Shown piece after piece: positions 16,881-25,400 of a DNA stretch of 41,505 nt. Source of the stretch: an uncultured Roseburia sp. (GTDB lineage: Bacteria > Bacillota > Clostridia > Lachnospirales > Lachnospiraceae); contig CAJUNX010000036.1 in the NCBI GenBank assembly GCA_910587865.1, positions 1 to 41,505 on the forward strand, given 5' to 3'. Numbering within the stretch: position 1 is the stretch's first letter; the number at the start of each line of letters is the position of its first letter. Made by a program: the position numbers and the translations under genes. The notes beneath the pieces are model-generated. The model saw nothing but the letters and a program-made list of their open reading frames with translations. It did not search any database and was not told the DNA's origin.

Positions 16881-17681
16881 GTGGAAGAATTGGATATAGC
16901 TTCATTGGCAGGGATGCTGCTTGGTGTTGTGATGTTTGTGTTTGGTGTGTGGACGAACGGCGGAATCGGCGGGCTGTCGAATATGTTCGATCCGGCGTCC
17001 GTGGTTATCACGCTGGGAGGGTCTCTTGCGAGTACCCTGGCCTCTTATAAGATGAAAGACTTCATCAACGGCATTAAAAGTATCGGGCTGACGTTCCAGG
17101 AGAAGGAACAGGATCCGGCGAGTGCGATCCGGCATATCATTGATCTGTCGAACACGGCCCGGAAGGAAGGACTGCTCGCCCTTGAGGAAGCGGCGAACGG
17201 GATTGAAGACGACTTTTTAAAGAAGGGGATCATGCTGGTTGTGGACGGCACGGATCCGGAGCTGGTTCGTGGTATCATGGAGACTGATATCACGTGTATC
17301 GAAGCCAGACATGGCAAATGTGTTGCCGTATGGGAGAAATGGGCGGAGCTTGGTCCTGCCTGGGGTATGATCGGTACGCTGATCGGACTGATCCTCATGT
17401 TAAATAACATGGATGATCCCTCCTCGATCGGACCGGCCATGTCCGTCGCACTGGTCACCACGCTCTATGGTTCCCTGATTGCGAACTGGCTGTGTAACCC
17501 GACGGCTTCCAAGCTGAAGGTAAACAACAGTCAGGAAATGATGATGAAGGAAATTACGGTGGAGGGGATCCTGTCGATTCAGGCAGGGGAGAATCCGCGT
17601 GTTATAGAAGAGAAACTGAAATCGTTCCTGTCCCCGGCGGAGCGGAATGATTCGGCAGAGAGTGGCGGAGGTGAAGAGTAG
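16881..17681 (+). CDS. motA: Flagellar stator protein MotA
   Basis: MotA with MotB forms the ion-driven stator. The 266 residues show four membrane helices, two near the start (LAGMLLGVVMFVFGVWTNGG; ASVVITLGGSLASTL) and two after the cytoplasmic loop. The MotA/TolQ/ExbB signature is seen in WGMIGTLIGLILMLNNMDD and SVALVTTLYGSLIANWL. GTG 16881 has AAGGA six bases upstream. TTG 16890 with AGGTGG is an equally possible start and gives the more usual MD... N-terminus. The stop overlaps motB by one base. Confidence 0.96.
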   Translation: MEELDIASLAGMLLGVVMFVFGVWTNGGIGGLSNMFDPASVVITLGGSLASTLASYKMKDFINGIKSIGLTFQEKEQDPASAIRHIIDLSNTARKEGLLALEEAANGIEDDFLKKGIMLVVDGTDPELVRGIMETDITCIEARHGKCVAVWEKWAELGPAWGMIGTLIGLILMLNNMDDPSSIGPAMSVALVTTLYGSLIANWLCNPTASKLKVNNSQEMMMKEITVEGILSIQAGENPRVIEEKLKSFLSPAERNDSAESGGGEE

Positions 17682-18490
17682 TGGCGAAAAAGAAAGAGCC
17701 AGAAGCGCCAAAAGGGGCACCAGGATGGATGGCTACATTTGGCGATCTGATGAATCTGCTGCTCTGCTTCTTCGTGCTGCTGTTCTCCATGTCATCTGTG
17801 GATGCCCAGAAATTCGAGAAGGTGATCGCTTCCTTTCAGAGCACATTCAGTATCCTTCCGAACGGCGGAGCGTCCATCGGAGACGGGGAGATGGTTTCTG
17901 CCGGTGTAAGTCAGCTTGAAAAGTTCGATGTCTATTTTAACGAGATCGCGAACACAAAGACAGAAGAAAAAGAGCAGGCGGAGAAGGACGTGGTAGAAGC
18001 GTATGAGGAACAGGCGCTTGCAGAGTCTGAGGAGATGGCGGAGGCGATTGAGGAAGCCGTTGGACAGTACGGCATACAGGACCAGGTCGAGATTGAGTTT
18101 AATGCAGATTTTGTTCTGATCAATATGAACGGCGCGCTGCTGTTCGACTCGGCGAAGTCGGAGCTTCGTTCGGAGGCGTATGCGCTGATCGACAATATCG
18201 GCAGGGTGATTGAACCCTATCAGGACAATATCATCGAGGTGGAAGGACATACGGATAATGTTCCGATCCATTCCGGAAAGTATGAGGACAACAATGTTTT
18301 ATCCATGTACCGTGCGCTGACCGTGGCGGATTATCTGCGCGGGATTACGGATATTGAGCCGGGGCATATCAAGTCCTCCGGACGGGGGGAATATGTGCCG
18401 GTGGCCGACAATACGACCCCGGAAGGACGGGCGAGAAACAGGCGTGTCGAGATAAAAATATACAATTCCTATAATTCAGACTTAAATTGA
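17681..18490 (+). CDS. motB: Flagellar stator protein MotB
   Basis: MotB anchors the stator to peptidoglycan and carries the ion-binding aspartate. In this 269-residue protein that is D22 in ATFGDLMNLLLCFFVLLFSM, the single membrane helix. A long Glu-rich helical linker (about 90-130) follows. The OmpA-type domain at about 150-265 contains FDSAKSELRSEA, VEGHTDNVPI and the NRRVEIKI end. It starts with GTG overlapping the motA stop (TAGTG), so the two are translated together. Whether it uses protons or sodium cannot be told from this helix alone. Confidence 0.97.
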   Translation: MAKKKEPEAPKGAPGWMATFGDLMNLLLCFFVLLFSMSSVDAQKFEKVIASFQSTFSILPNGGASIGDGEMVSAGVSQLEKFDVYFNEIANTKTEEKEQAEKDVVEAYEEQALAESEEMAEAIEEAVGQYGIQDQVEIEFNADFVLINMNGALLFDSAKSELRSEAYALIDNIGRVIEPYQDNIIEVEGHTDNVPIHSGKYEDNNVLSMYRALTVADYLRGITDIEPGHIKSSGRGEYVPVADNTTPEGRARNRRVEIKIYNSYNSDLN

Positions 18491-18507
18491 GGAGACGAAG
18501 AATCATT

Positions 18508-19029
18508 ATGAAGAAAAATCTGATGAGCGTAATTATTCTGGCACTGGTACTGGCTGATCTGATCCTGACGGCGATTCTTACATTTACAATGATCCCACAG
18601 GTGAAAAAGTCAAATGAGCTGGTGGATCAGGTCTGTGCAGCGATCAATATCGAGCTGGAAGGCGGGCAGAATGTGGATATGGCGAAGGTGCCGATCGAGG
18701 ATATTGAGGTCTACAGTATTGAGGATCAGTTTACGGTGAACCTGAAGGATGATGAGAACGGCAGACATATCGCCATGTTCTCGGTTGGTCTCTCGCTGAA
18801 TACAAAGAGCGAAGGCTATAAGACCTACAAGGGTTCGGAGGGACTTGCGGAGAAAAAAGATATCATCTGCGATCAGATCAACTCCATTGTCGGAAGTAAA
18901 ACCGTGGATGAGTTTAAGGCAGACAGCCAGAAGCAGGTAAAGGAAGAAATCCTGACAGCGCTGCAGAGCCTGTTCGGAGGAAAGGACTTTATCGTTGGGG
19001 TCAATTTCTCGAGCGTAGCGGCAGAATAA
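18508..19029 (+). CDS. fliL: Flagellar basal body-associated protein FliL
   Basis: FliL surrounds and supports the stator. The 173-residue product has one N-terminal membrane helix (SVIILALVLADLILTAILTF). Its extracytoplasmic domain contains QFTVNLKDDENGRHIAMFSV and ends with a helical region typical of FliL (IICDQINSIVGSKTVDEF). ATG 18508 follows a GGAG motif, somewhat far. It is followed by fliM, the usual partner. Confidence 0.92.
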   Translation: MKKNLMSVIILALVLADLILTAILTFTMIPQVKKSNELVDQVCAAINIELEGGQNVDMAKVPIEDIEVYSIEDQFTVNLKDDENGRHIAMFSVGLSLNTKSEGYKTYKGSEGLAEKKDIICDQINSIVGSKTVDEFKADSQKQVKEEILTALQSLFGGKDFIVGVNFSSVAAE

Positions 19030-19061
19030 CACTGAATAACAGATTTAGGTGGTGAGAGAAA

Positions 19062-20045
19062 ATGGCGGATGTCTTATCCCAAAATGAAATAGACAGTTTG
19101 CTGAAGTCACTGGGCGGAGGCGAACTGGGTGTAGTAGAGGATGTCAAGGTAAAGAACGAAAAGCAGGTCAAGAATTATGACTTTGCCCGTCCGGCAAAGT
19201 TTTCAAAGGAGCATCTGCGTACCTTGGAGATCATATTTGAGCATTACAGCAGACTTATTTCCACGAATCTGCCGGTGTATCTGCGGAAGAATGTCCAGGT
19301 GGACGTCGTGAGTTCGGAGGCGGTGACCTATGCCGAATTTTCCAGCGGACTGACGAACCCGGTTCTGCTGGGTGTGGTTAATTTCGCACCCATGAAGGGA
19401 AGCATCATTCTCGAGATGGCAGAAAATATCGGTTATGCGATCGTGGACCGGATGCTGGGAGGCGAGGGACTGCCGTTAGACAAGATGAGAGAGTTCTCGG
19501 AGATCGAGCTTCTGATTATCGAGAGAATGTACAATATATGTGTCAATCTGCTGGTGGAGCCGTGGGAGACCGTGTGTGAGCTGACGCCGCGGCTGGAGAG
19601 GATTGAGACGAATTCGCAGTTTGCGCAGGTGATTTCGCCGACGGAGATGACGGCGCTGGTCACTTTAAATATCAAGATCGGAGATGTGGAGGGACTGATC
19701 AATGTCTGTCTGCCGTATCTGACGCTGGAATCTGTGATGGATCGTCTGAATACCAAGTACTGGTACGCGAACATGCAGGAGAGAGACGAACAGGTATACA
19801 CGGACCGGATGGAAGCGCTGGTATCGAGGGCACCGATTCCGGTGAAAGCGATTCTCGGCAACAGCAGTATTTCCGTAAACGATTTTCTGGGACTGCAGCT
19901 GGGAGATATTATCCGTCTCGGTACGAAAGTGGACGAAGAACTTTCCGTGTATGTCGGGAGTATACAAAAGTTTACTGCTTTGCCGGGTGCGTCGGGTGAG
20001 AATTATGCAGTAAGAATCACGTCAGTAATTAAGGAGGAGCAGTGA
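19062..20045 (+). CDS. fliM: Flagellar motor switch protein FliM
   Basis: FliM forms the switch ring and binds phosphorylated CheY. The 327 residues begin with the CheY-binding peptide DVLSQNEIDSLLKSLGGG. A CheC-like middle domain follows (MLGGEGLPLDKMREFSEIEL) and then a C-terminal SpoA domain (GNSSISVNDFLGLQLGDIIR). FliY follows two bases after the stop. Confidence 0.98.
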   Translation: MADVLSQNEIDSLLKSLGGGELGVVEDVKVKNEKQVKNYDFARPAKFSKEHLRTLEIIFEHYSRLISTNLPVYLRKNVQVDVVSSEAVTYAEFSSGLTNPVLLGVVNFAPMKGSIILEMAENIGYAIVDRMLGGEGLPLDKMREFSEIELLIIERMYNICVNLLVEPWETVCELTPRLERIETNSQFAQVISPTEMTALVTLNIKIGDVEGLINVCLPYLTLESVMDRLNTKYWYANMQERDEQVYTDRMEALVSRAPIPVKAILGNSSISVNDFLGLQLGDIIRLGTKVDEELSVYVGSIQKFTALPGASGENYAVRITSVIKEEQ

Positions 20046-20046
20046 G

Positions 20047-21360
20047 ATGGATGGAGTAATGTCTCAGGAAGAGATCAACGCATTGCTGAGCAGCGGCATC
20101 ATCGAAGCATCCAGTCCGGATCCGGAACCGGAAGCGGAAGCAGAGATGGCTGAGCAGACAGATGGTGAACTGCTGACGGATCAGGAAAAAGATGCGATCG
20201 GAGAGATTTCCAATATCAGCCTGGGGACAGCCGCGACAACACTGTTCTCACTGGTGAACCGGAAGGTAACAATCTCCACGCCGGTAGTTTCTTATGCGAC
20301 CTGGAGCGATATCTGCGAGGAGTACGAGCGGCCGTGTGTGTTTATCCGGATCGGATATACGGTAGGACTCGACGGCAGCAATATCATGGTGCTGAGAGAG
20401 GATGATGTCAAGGTCATTACGGACCTGATGATGGGCGGTGACGGAACGAATACAAGCGGTGATATCGGCGAGCTGCACCTGAGTGCAATCAGCGAGGCGA
20501 TGAACCAGATGATGGGGTCCGCGTCGACTTCCATGTCGTCCATGTTAAATAAGGTGATTGATATCAGCCCGCCGCAGGCCGATCTTGTGGATTTGCAGGA
20601 GTCCATGAATGAAGGAAAAATCGACGAATTTCTCATGCATGAGTTCGTGAAGATTTCTTTCAGACTGGTGATTGAGGGCCTTGTGGACAGTTATATCATG
20701 CAGCTGTTCCCGCCGGATTTTGTCAGGGCGATGTGCAAAAACGTATCAAAGAATATGGAGCGGGATTCCAACAAAGCGGCCGGTATTGAGACAGAGGACG
20801 ATGAACCGGAAGAGCAGGTAGGCGGACCGATGCCGGGCGGAATGGCAGGACAGCCGATGATGGGTGATCCGATGGCAGCCCAGATGGGGATGATGCCGCA
20901 GGGTATGATGGGAGGTCAGCCGATGGGTGGAATGATGCAGGGACAGCCGATGATGGGCGGAATGATGCCGCAGGGTATGATGGGAGCGCCGATGGGAGCT
21001 CCGATGGGACAGCAAATAATGGGAGTGCCGATGATGGGTCAGGAGATGTCGCAGATGTATGGACAACAGATAAATGTACAGCCAGCACAGTTTCAGGCGT
21101 TTAGCGGAAATACACCGGTGGGCGGACCGGAAAATATTGATCTGATTATGGATGTGCCGCTTGAGGTGACGGTAGAGCTTGGAAGAACTTCAAGGTCAAT
21201 CAAAGAGATTCTTGATTTTGCACCGGGAACTGTTATAGAATTAAATCGTATTGCAGGAGAGCCGATTGATGTTCTTGTAAACGGAAAATATGTCGCCAAG
21301 GGTGAGGTAATTATTATCGAGGAGAGTTACGGTATCCGTATTACGGAGATCATAAAGTAA
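20047..21360 (+). CDS. fliY: FliY: CheC-type phosphatase fused to FliN, with Met-rich linker
   Basis: FliY is both a switch protein and a CheY-P phosphatase in Gram-positive motors. Residues 1-20 (MSQEEINALLSSG) are a CheY-binding tail. Two phosphatase motifs are complete: D49/E53/N56 with P79, and SAISEAMN with a proline 23 residues on. Residues about 350-437 are the FliN/SpoA domain (VPLEVTVELGRTSRSIKEIL). The linker at about 259-346 is unusual: 26 of 88 residues are methionine, with Gly, Pro and Gln. It is built from DNA repeats, including a perfect 25-base copy at 20890-20914 and 20962-20986. At 437 residues it is longer than B. subtilis FliY (378). Confidence 0.98.
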   Translation: MDGVMSQEEINALLSSGIIEASSPDPEPEAEAEMAEQTDGELLTDQEKDAIGEISNISLGTAATTLFSLVNRKVTISTPVVSYATWSDICEEYERPCVFIRIGYTVGLDGSNIMVLREDDVKVITDLMMGGDGTNTSGDIGELHLSAISEAMNQMMGSASTSMSSMLNKVIDISPPQADLVDLQESMNEGKIDEFLMHEFVKISFRLVIEGLVDSYIMQLFPPDFVRAMCKNVSKNMERDSNKAAGIETEDDEPEEQVGGPMPGGMAGQPMMGDPMAAQMGMMPQGMMGGQPMGGMMQGQPMMGGMMPQGMMGAPMGAPMGQQIMGVPMMGQEMSQMYGQQINVQPAQFQAFSGNTPVGGPENIDLIMDVPLEVTVELGRTSRSIKEILDFAPGTVIELNRIAGEPIDVLVNGKYVAKGEVIIIEESYGIRITEIIK

Positions 21361-21398
21361 TATCAAAACAATCCATGAATGAATAGGAGAAAAATGTT

Positions 21399-21758
21399 AT
21401 GGCAAAAATTATGATTTGTGACGATGCCGCTTTTATGCGAATGATGATCAAGGACATCCTGACAAAGAATGGTTACGAGATCGCTGCTGAGGCGGAAAAC
21501 GGAGCGGTAGCGGTAGAGCGCTATCCGGAGGCGAAGCCTGATCTGGTACTGATGGATATCACAATGCCTGATATGGACGGGATTCAGGCGTTAAAGAAGA
21601 TCCGTGAGATTGATCCGTCTGCAAATGTTGTGATGTGTTCCGCTATGGGTCAGCAGGCTATGGTAATTGAAGCGATTCAGTCCGGAGCCAAGGACTTTAT
21701 TGTAAAGCCGTTCCAGGCAGAGCGTGTCATTGAAGCGGTAAGAAAAGTAGTAGGCTGA
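21399..21758 (+). CDS. cheY: Chemotaxis response regulator CheY
   Basis: Single-domain receiver (119 residues) that, when phosphorylated by CheA, binds FliM/FliY to change rotation. The acidic pair D8/D9 and phosphorylation site D53 (LVLMDITMPDMDG) are present, as is the KPF lysine near residue 103. AGGAG precedes ATG 21399. Position after fliY matches Bacillus. Confidence 0.98.
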   Translation: MAKIMICDDAAFMRMMIKDILTKNGYEIAAEAENGAVAVERYPEAKPDLVLMDITMPDMDGIQALKKIREIDPSANVVMCSAMGQQAMVIEAIQSGAKDFIVKPFQAERVIEAVRKVVG

Positions 21759-21759
21759 T

Positions 21760-22164
21760 ATGGTTCTGCTCAGCTCTCCGGCAAACAGCCTGATACAGCT
21801 TTTGGGCGTACTGTTCATATTTTGCTTTGTTCTTGTGATCACCTATTTTGTCACAAAATGGATTGGCGGTGTTCAGAAAGCACAGATGACCGGGCGGGGG
21901 CTTCAGGTGATGGACACCGTCCGGATTGCAGGGAACAAGTATGTCCAGATTTTGAAAATTGGCGATGCGTATCTTGTGATCGCAATAGGCAAAGACGAGG
22001 TTACAATGCTTGCAAAGCTGACAGCGGATGAGATTGGTCTGGCGGCGGATGAAATGATGGATGCAGCGCAGTTAAAAGGGGGGCTTCTTCCGTCGGACAT
22101 GCAGGATACGTTTCAGGAGACACTGGAGAAATTCAGGGAACGTTTTTCGAAAAAGCAGGATTAG
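21760..22164 (+). CDS. fliO: Flagellar biosynthesis protein FliO (FliZ in Bacillus)
   Basis: FliO helps assemble the FliP ring of the export gate. The 134-residue product has one membrane helix near the start (LLGVLFIFCFVLVITYFVTK). A cytoplasmic domain contains MDTVRIAGNKYVQILKIGDAY and a charged C-terminal tail. It starts one base after the cheY stop and is followed by fliP. The family is weakly conserved; position supports the call. Confidence 0.93.
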   Translation: MVLLSSPANSLIQLLGVLFIFCFVLVITYFVTKWIGGVQKAQMTGRGLQVMDTVRIAGNKYVQILKIGDAYLVIAIGKDEVTMLAKLTADEIGLAADEMMDAAQLKGGLLPSDMQDTFQETLEKFRERFSKKQD

Positions 22165-22167
22165 GTT

Positions 22168-23103
22168 ATGACTAAATTAAAAAAAATATATTGTGTGTTG
22201 TCGTTTTTGTTTGCGGCGACCGTACTGATTGCGGCATGCACTGTTTTTTCCGGAGAAACGCGGATATATGCGGCAGAGGCGGATATCACGGATCCTGCAG
22301 ACGACGCGGATCCGGATGGGATTACGGATTCGGACGAGATCGCAGATCCGGATGGGATCACGGATCCGGAAGACTGGAATGCAGGAGATGTACTGACGGG
22401 CCCCAGTGATCCGGAGACCGGTCTGTCCATCACGGTGAATAATGAGACGGCTTCCCTGTCCACACCGGTGCGGGCGCTTCTGATACTGACGATACTGGCG
22501 CTGGCGCCGTCGATTCTGATCATGATGACCTCATTTACGAGGGTTATTATTGTGCTTCATTTTGTCCGGACGGCGATCGGGACCCAGTCTACGCCGCCGA
22601 ATCAGGTGATGGTCGGACTGGCGCTGTTTCTTACCTTCTTTATTATGGCGCCGACGTTTCGCGAAATCAGTGAGAATGCGTTAAAGCCTTTGGATGCGGG
22701 AGAGATCTCTGTGGAGGAAGCGTTTGCTGCCGCAGAGCTTCCGATCCGGAATTTTATGTTCGAGCAGACGCAGGAAGCGGATCTGCAGATGTTTATGAGC
22801 ATTGACGGACAGGAATATCCCGATGTGATCGAACTGGAAGACTATTATGAGGTTCCGTTCACGACGGTTGTCCCGGCTTTTATCATCAGTGAGCTGCGGC
22901 AGGCGTTTATGATGGGCTTTGTGATTTATATTCCGTTTATTGTGATTGATATGGTGGTGGCTTCCGTGCTGATGTCAATGGGTATGATGATGCTGCCGCC
23001 GACGACGATTTCACTGCCGTTTAAGATCCTTCTGTTTGTGATGGCCGACGGCTGGAATCTGATTATTATGAGTATGGTGAAAACGTTTTTCAAAACCGGA
23101 TGA
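22168..23103 (+). CDS. fliP: Flagellar export gate protein FliP with Asp-rich N-terminal insert
   Basis: Core of the export gate with FliQ and FliR. The conserved part begins near residue 90: LTILALAPSILIMMTSFTRV, then HFVRTAIGTQSTPPNQVMVG and LALFLTFFIMAPTFREI. A signal-like start (CVLSFLFAATVLIAACTVF) precedes it. At 311 residues it is longer than usual (about 220-250). The extra length is an Asp-rich segment (about residues 40-75) with a 12-residue repeat DPDGITD...; the DNA shows a 21-base unit at 22309-22329 and 22345-22365 with one mismatch. Confidence 0.97.
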   Translation: MTKLKKIYCVLSFLFAATVLIAACTVFSGETRIYAAEADITDPADDADPDGITDSDEIADPDGITDPEDWNAGDVLTGPSDPETGLSITVNNETASLSTPVRALLILTILALAPSILIMMTSFTRVIIVLHFVRTAIGTQSTPPNQVMVGLALFLTFFIMAPTFREISENALKPLDAGEISVEEAFAAAELPIRNFMFEQTQEADLQMFMSIDGQEYPDVIELEDYYEVPFTTVVPAFIISELRQAFMMGFVIYIPFIVIDMVVASVLMSMGMMMLPPTTISLPFKILLFVMADGWNLIIMSMVKTFFKTG

Positions 23104-23124
23104 CCCGGATGAGTTTGATGTGTC

Positions 23125-23163
23125 CGGGACTGCGGGTTGACGCAGAAGGATCCGGCAGTCCCG
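23125..23163 (+). other. Hairpin between fliP and fliQ
   Basis: CGGGACTGC (23125-23133) pairs perfectly over nine bases with GCAGTCCCG (23155-23163). No T run follows. It ends about 25 bases before the fliQ start. Confidence 0.5.
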
Positions 23164-23187
23164 CGAGAGGAAGAAGAGGTGTGAGGA

Positions 23188-23457
23188 ATGTCCGAGGGAA
23201 TAGTACTGGATATCGCGCGCGATGCGCTTTATACAATTATTATCTGCGCCGCGCCGCTGCTTCTGGTTTCACTGGTAGTCGGTCTTGTGATCAGTATTTT
23301 TCAGACCGTGACGTCCATCCAGGAGCAGACGCTTACGTTTGTGCCGAAGATTATCTGTGTATTTTTGGGGATCATGCTGTTCGGGTCCTGGATCATGAAT
23401 AATCTGACCGGATTCATCCAGAGACTGTGGTCTGATTTCAGCATATATCTGGGTTAG
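23188..23457 (+). CDS. fliQ: Flagellar export gate protein FliQ
   Basis: Small 89-residue export gate subunit with two membrane helices (TIIICAAPLLLVSLVVGLVI and ICVFLGIMLFGSWIMNNL). Between them is the family motif FQTVTSIQEQTLTFVPK. GAGG-type sites precede ATG 23188. fliR follows after eight bases. Confidence 0.97.
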   Translation: MSEGIVLDIARDALYTIIICAAPLLLVSLVVGLVISIFQTVTSIQEQTLTFVPKIICVFLGIMLFGSWIMNNLTGFIQRLWSDFSIYLG

Positions 23458-23465
23458 GATGCAGA

Positions 23466-24245
23466 ATGTTCGAATATACGTTTTCACTGGTAGATTTAGA
23501 AATTCTGATATTGATACTGGTCCGCATATCCTGCTTTGTGTTTGTGGCGCCGTTCTACAGCATGAGTAATGTTCCGGCGCAGGCAAAAATCGGTCTTTCC
23601 GCTTTTACCGCACTTCTGATTGCCGGAACGGTTGACACAACTGCGGTGACATATACGGGAATGATTGGATATGCCGTGCTTGTGGTCAGGGAGGGAATTA
23701 CAGGGTTGCTGATTGGATTTGCTGCAAACATTTGTAATTCCATTATTTTGTTTGCGGGAAATATCATCGATATGGATATCGGACTGGCGATGGCGCAGGA
23801 ATTTGACCCGCTGTCCCGGACGCAGGTGACTATGACGGGACATCTCTATCAGTATATGGTGCTGATGCTGATGGTGATTACCAATATGCATCATTTTCTG
23901 CTGCGGGCCCTGATTGATTCGTATACGGTGATTCCGGTAAACGGGCAGGTCTTTCAGTGGGACAGTCTGCTTAAGAGCATGATGCAGTTTATGTCCGATC
24001 TGTTCCTGATCGGATTTCGGATTATGCTTCCGATTTTTGTCTGTATTATGATCTTAAACTGTATTCTCGGGATTATGGCAAAGGTTGCGCCGCAGATGAA
24101 TATGTTTGCGGTCGGTATGCAGATGAAGGTGCTGGTGGGCCTTCTGGTTCTTCTGGTGACAGTGATTCTGCTGCCGGGAGTCGCAGATTTTATTTTTAAG
24201 GAAATGAGACAGATGATTGTTTCCGTCATTGAAGGAATGTATTGA
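23466..24245 (+). CDS. fliR: Flagellar export gate protein FliR
   Basis: Export gate subunit, 259 residues, with about six membrane helices. Recognisable parts are FVAPFYSMSNVPAQAKIGLS near the start and AVLVVREGITGLLIGFAANI, then DIDMDIGLAMAQEFDPLSRT-like sequence. APQMNMFAVGMQMKVLVGLL lies near the end. It follows fliQ and precedes flhB as usual. Confidence 0.97.
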   Translation: MFEYTFSLVDLEILILILVRISCFVFVAPFYSMSNVPAQAKIGLSAFTALLIAGTVDTTAVTYTGMIGYAVLVVREGITGLLIGFAANICNSIILFAGNIIDMDIGLAMAQEFDPLSRTQVTMTGHLYQYMVLMLMVITNMHHFLLRALIDSYTVIPVNGQVFQWDSLLKSMMQFMSDLFLIGFRIMLPIFVCIMILNCILGIMAKVAPQMNMFAVGMQMKVLVGLLVLLVTVILLPGVADFIFKEMRQMIVSVIEGMY

Positions 24246-24249
24246 TCAG

Positions 24250-25383
24250 ATGGATGGGATGGAGCAGAAGAAAAGACGCATACCTGAATATAATCTCCAG
24301 TGGTTTGCCAAGGACGGCCCGGGAGGAGAGAAGACAGAACCCGCGACCGCAAAGAAGTTAAGAGAGGCAAGAGAGGACGGGAAGGTCGCAAAGAGCAAAG
24401 AGCTTACCTCGGCATTTGATCTGATCGTTCTTTTTCTTGTGTTAAAAATATTTATATCCCATGTCGGGAACGGTTTTTTGGAGGTCTTTTATTATGTTTA
24501 CCGGATGATGCCGGATTTTGTGTCCGTAAACGCGAGGGATTTTTCTTCGCAGGCAGTGAGTGCGTTTCTGATTCCGGTTTTTACGAAAATGTTTCAGATT
24601 GTGGCGCCGTTTTTTTTGTTCGGAGTTGCAATGACGCTGATTGTCAATATCCTGCAGGTCGGATGGAAGGTGACCACAAAACCGATGAAGCCGAAGCTGG
24701 ACCGGTTTAATCCGATCAACGGGTTTTCAAAGATTTTTTCAAAGGATTCGATTTTTGAACTGTTTAAATCGATCATAAAGATTACAGTGATTATCTATAT
24801 CGCATATCTCTCCATCAGGGACAAGGCGAATGATATTTTCCTGCTGTATGACATGCCGGTGAATCAGGCGCTTGCGCTTTGCGGTGATGTCATTATCAAC
24901 ACAGGGTTAAAGATCAGTCTGATATATCTTATTGTAGGTATTGCCGACTACATATATCAGAAGTACCGTTTTAAAGAAGAGATGAAGATGACCAAGCAGG
25001 AGGTCAAGGATGAATATAAAAATACGGAAGGGAATCCCGAGATCAAGGGCCGCCAGAGACAGCGGATGAGGGAGGCCTCCCGGAGAAGAATGATGCAGGA
25101 TGTCCCGAAGGCGGATGTCGTCATCACGAACCCGACGCACCTTGCGGTTGCGATCAAATACGATCCCGATACCAACCGGGCGCCCGTGGTCTTAGCGAAA
25201 GGCGAGGATTACATGGCGTTGAAGATCCGCGAGGCGGCGAAGGAAAATAATATTGAGATTGTGGAAAATAAACCTTTGGCAAGAATGCTCTACACCAATG
25301 TCGATATCGGCGGCGAGATCCCGCCGGAGCTTTATCAGGCGGTAGCGGAAATTCTTGCAATGGTATATAATACAAGGCAGTAA
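24250..25383 (+). CDS. flhB: Flagellar export switch protein FlhB
   Basis: FlhB controls which substrates are exported and cleaves itself at NPTH. Here the site is N294-P295 (VITNPTHLAVAIKYD). The 377-residue protein begins with the FlhB-type GGEKTEPATAKKLREAREDG. It has four membrane helices and a Lys/Arg-rich linker (KQEVKDEYKNTEGNPEIKGR) before the cleavage site. ATG 24250 starts five bases after fliR; the frame is open upstream into fliR but without a better site. An unusual N-terminal stretch (RIPEYNLQWFAKDGPG) precedes the family start. Confidence 0.97.
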   Translation: MDGMEQKKRRIPEYNLQWFAKDGPGGEKTEPATAKKLREAREDGKVAKSKELTSAFDLIVLFLVLKIFISHVGNGFLEVFYYVYRMMPDFVSVNARDFSSQAVSAFLIPVFTKMFQIVAPFFLFGVAMTLIVNILQVGWKVTTKPMKPKLDRFNPINGFSKIFSKDSIFELFKSIIKITVIIYIAYLSIRDKANDIFLLYDMPVNQALALCGDVIINTGLKISLIYLIVGIADYIYQKYRFKEEMKMTKQEVKDEYKNTEGNPEIKGRQRQRMREASRRRMMQDVPKADVVITNPTHLAVAIKYDPDTNRAPVVLAKGEDYMALKIREAAKENNIEIVENKPLARMLYTNVDIGGEIPPELYQAVAEILAMVYNTRQ

Positions 25384-25400
25384 GTAATTAGGAGGATTGT

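Noticed and set aside
16813..16899. 28-residue frame before motA
   Set aside because: It overlaps the motA start, has no ribosome site and no recognisable motif.
20723..21088. Minus-strand frame opposite the FliY linker, and a possible short CRISPR-like repeat there
   Set aside because: The repeats encode the Met-rich linker in frame and lack unique spacers of equal size.
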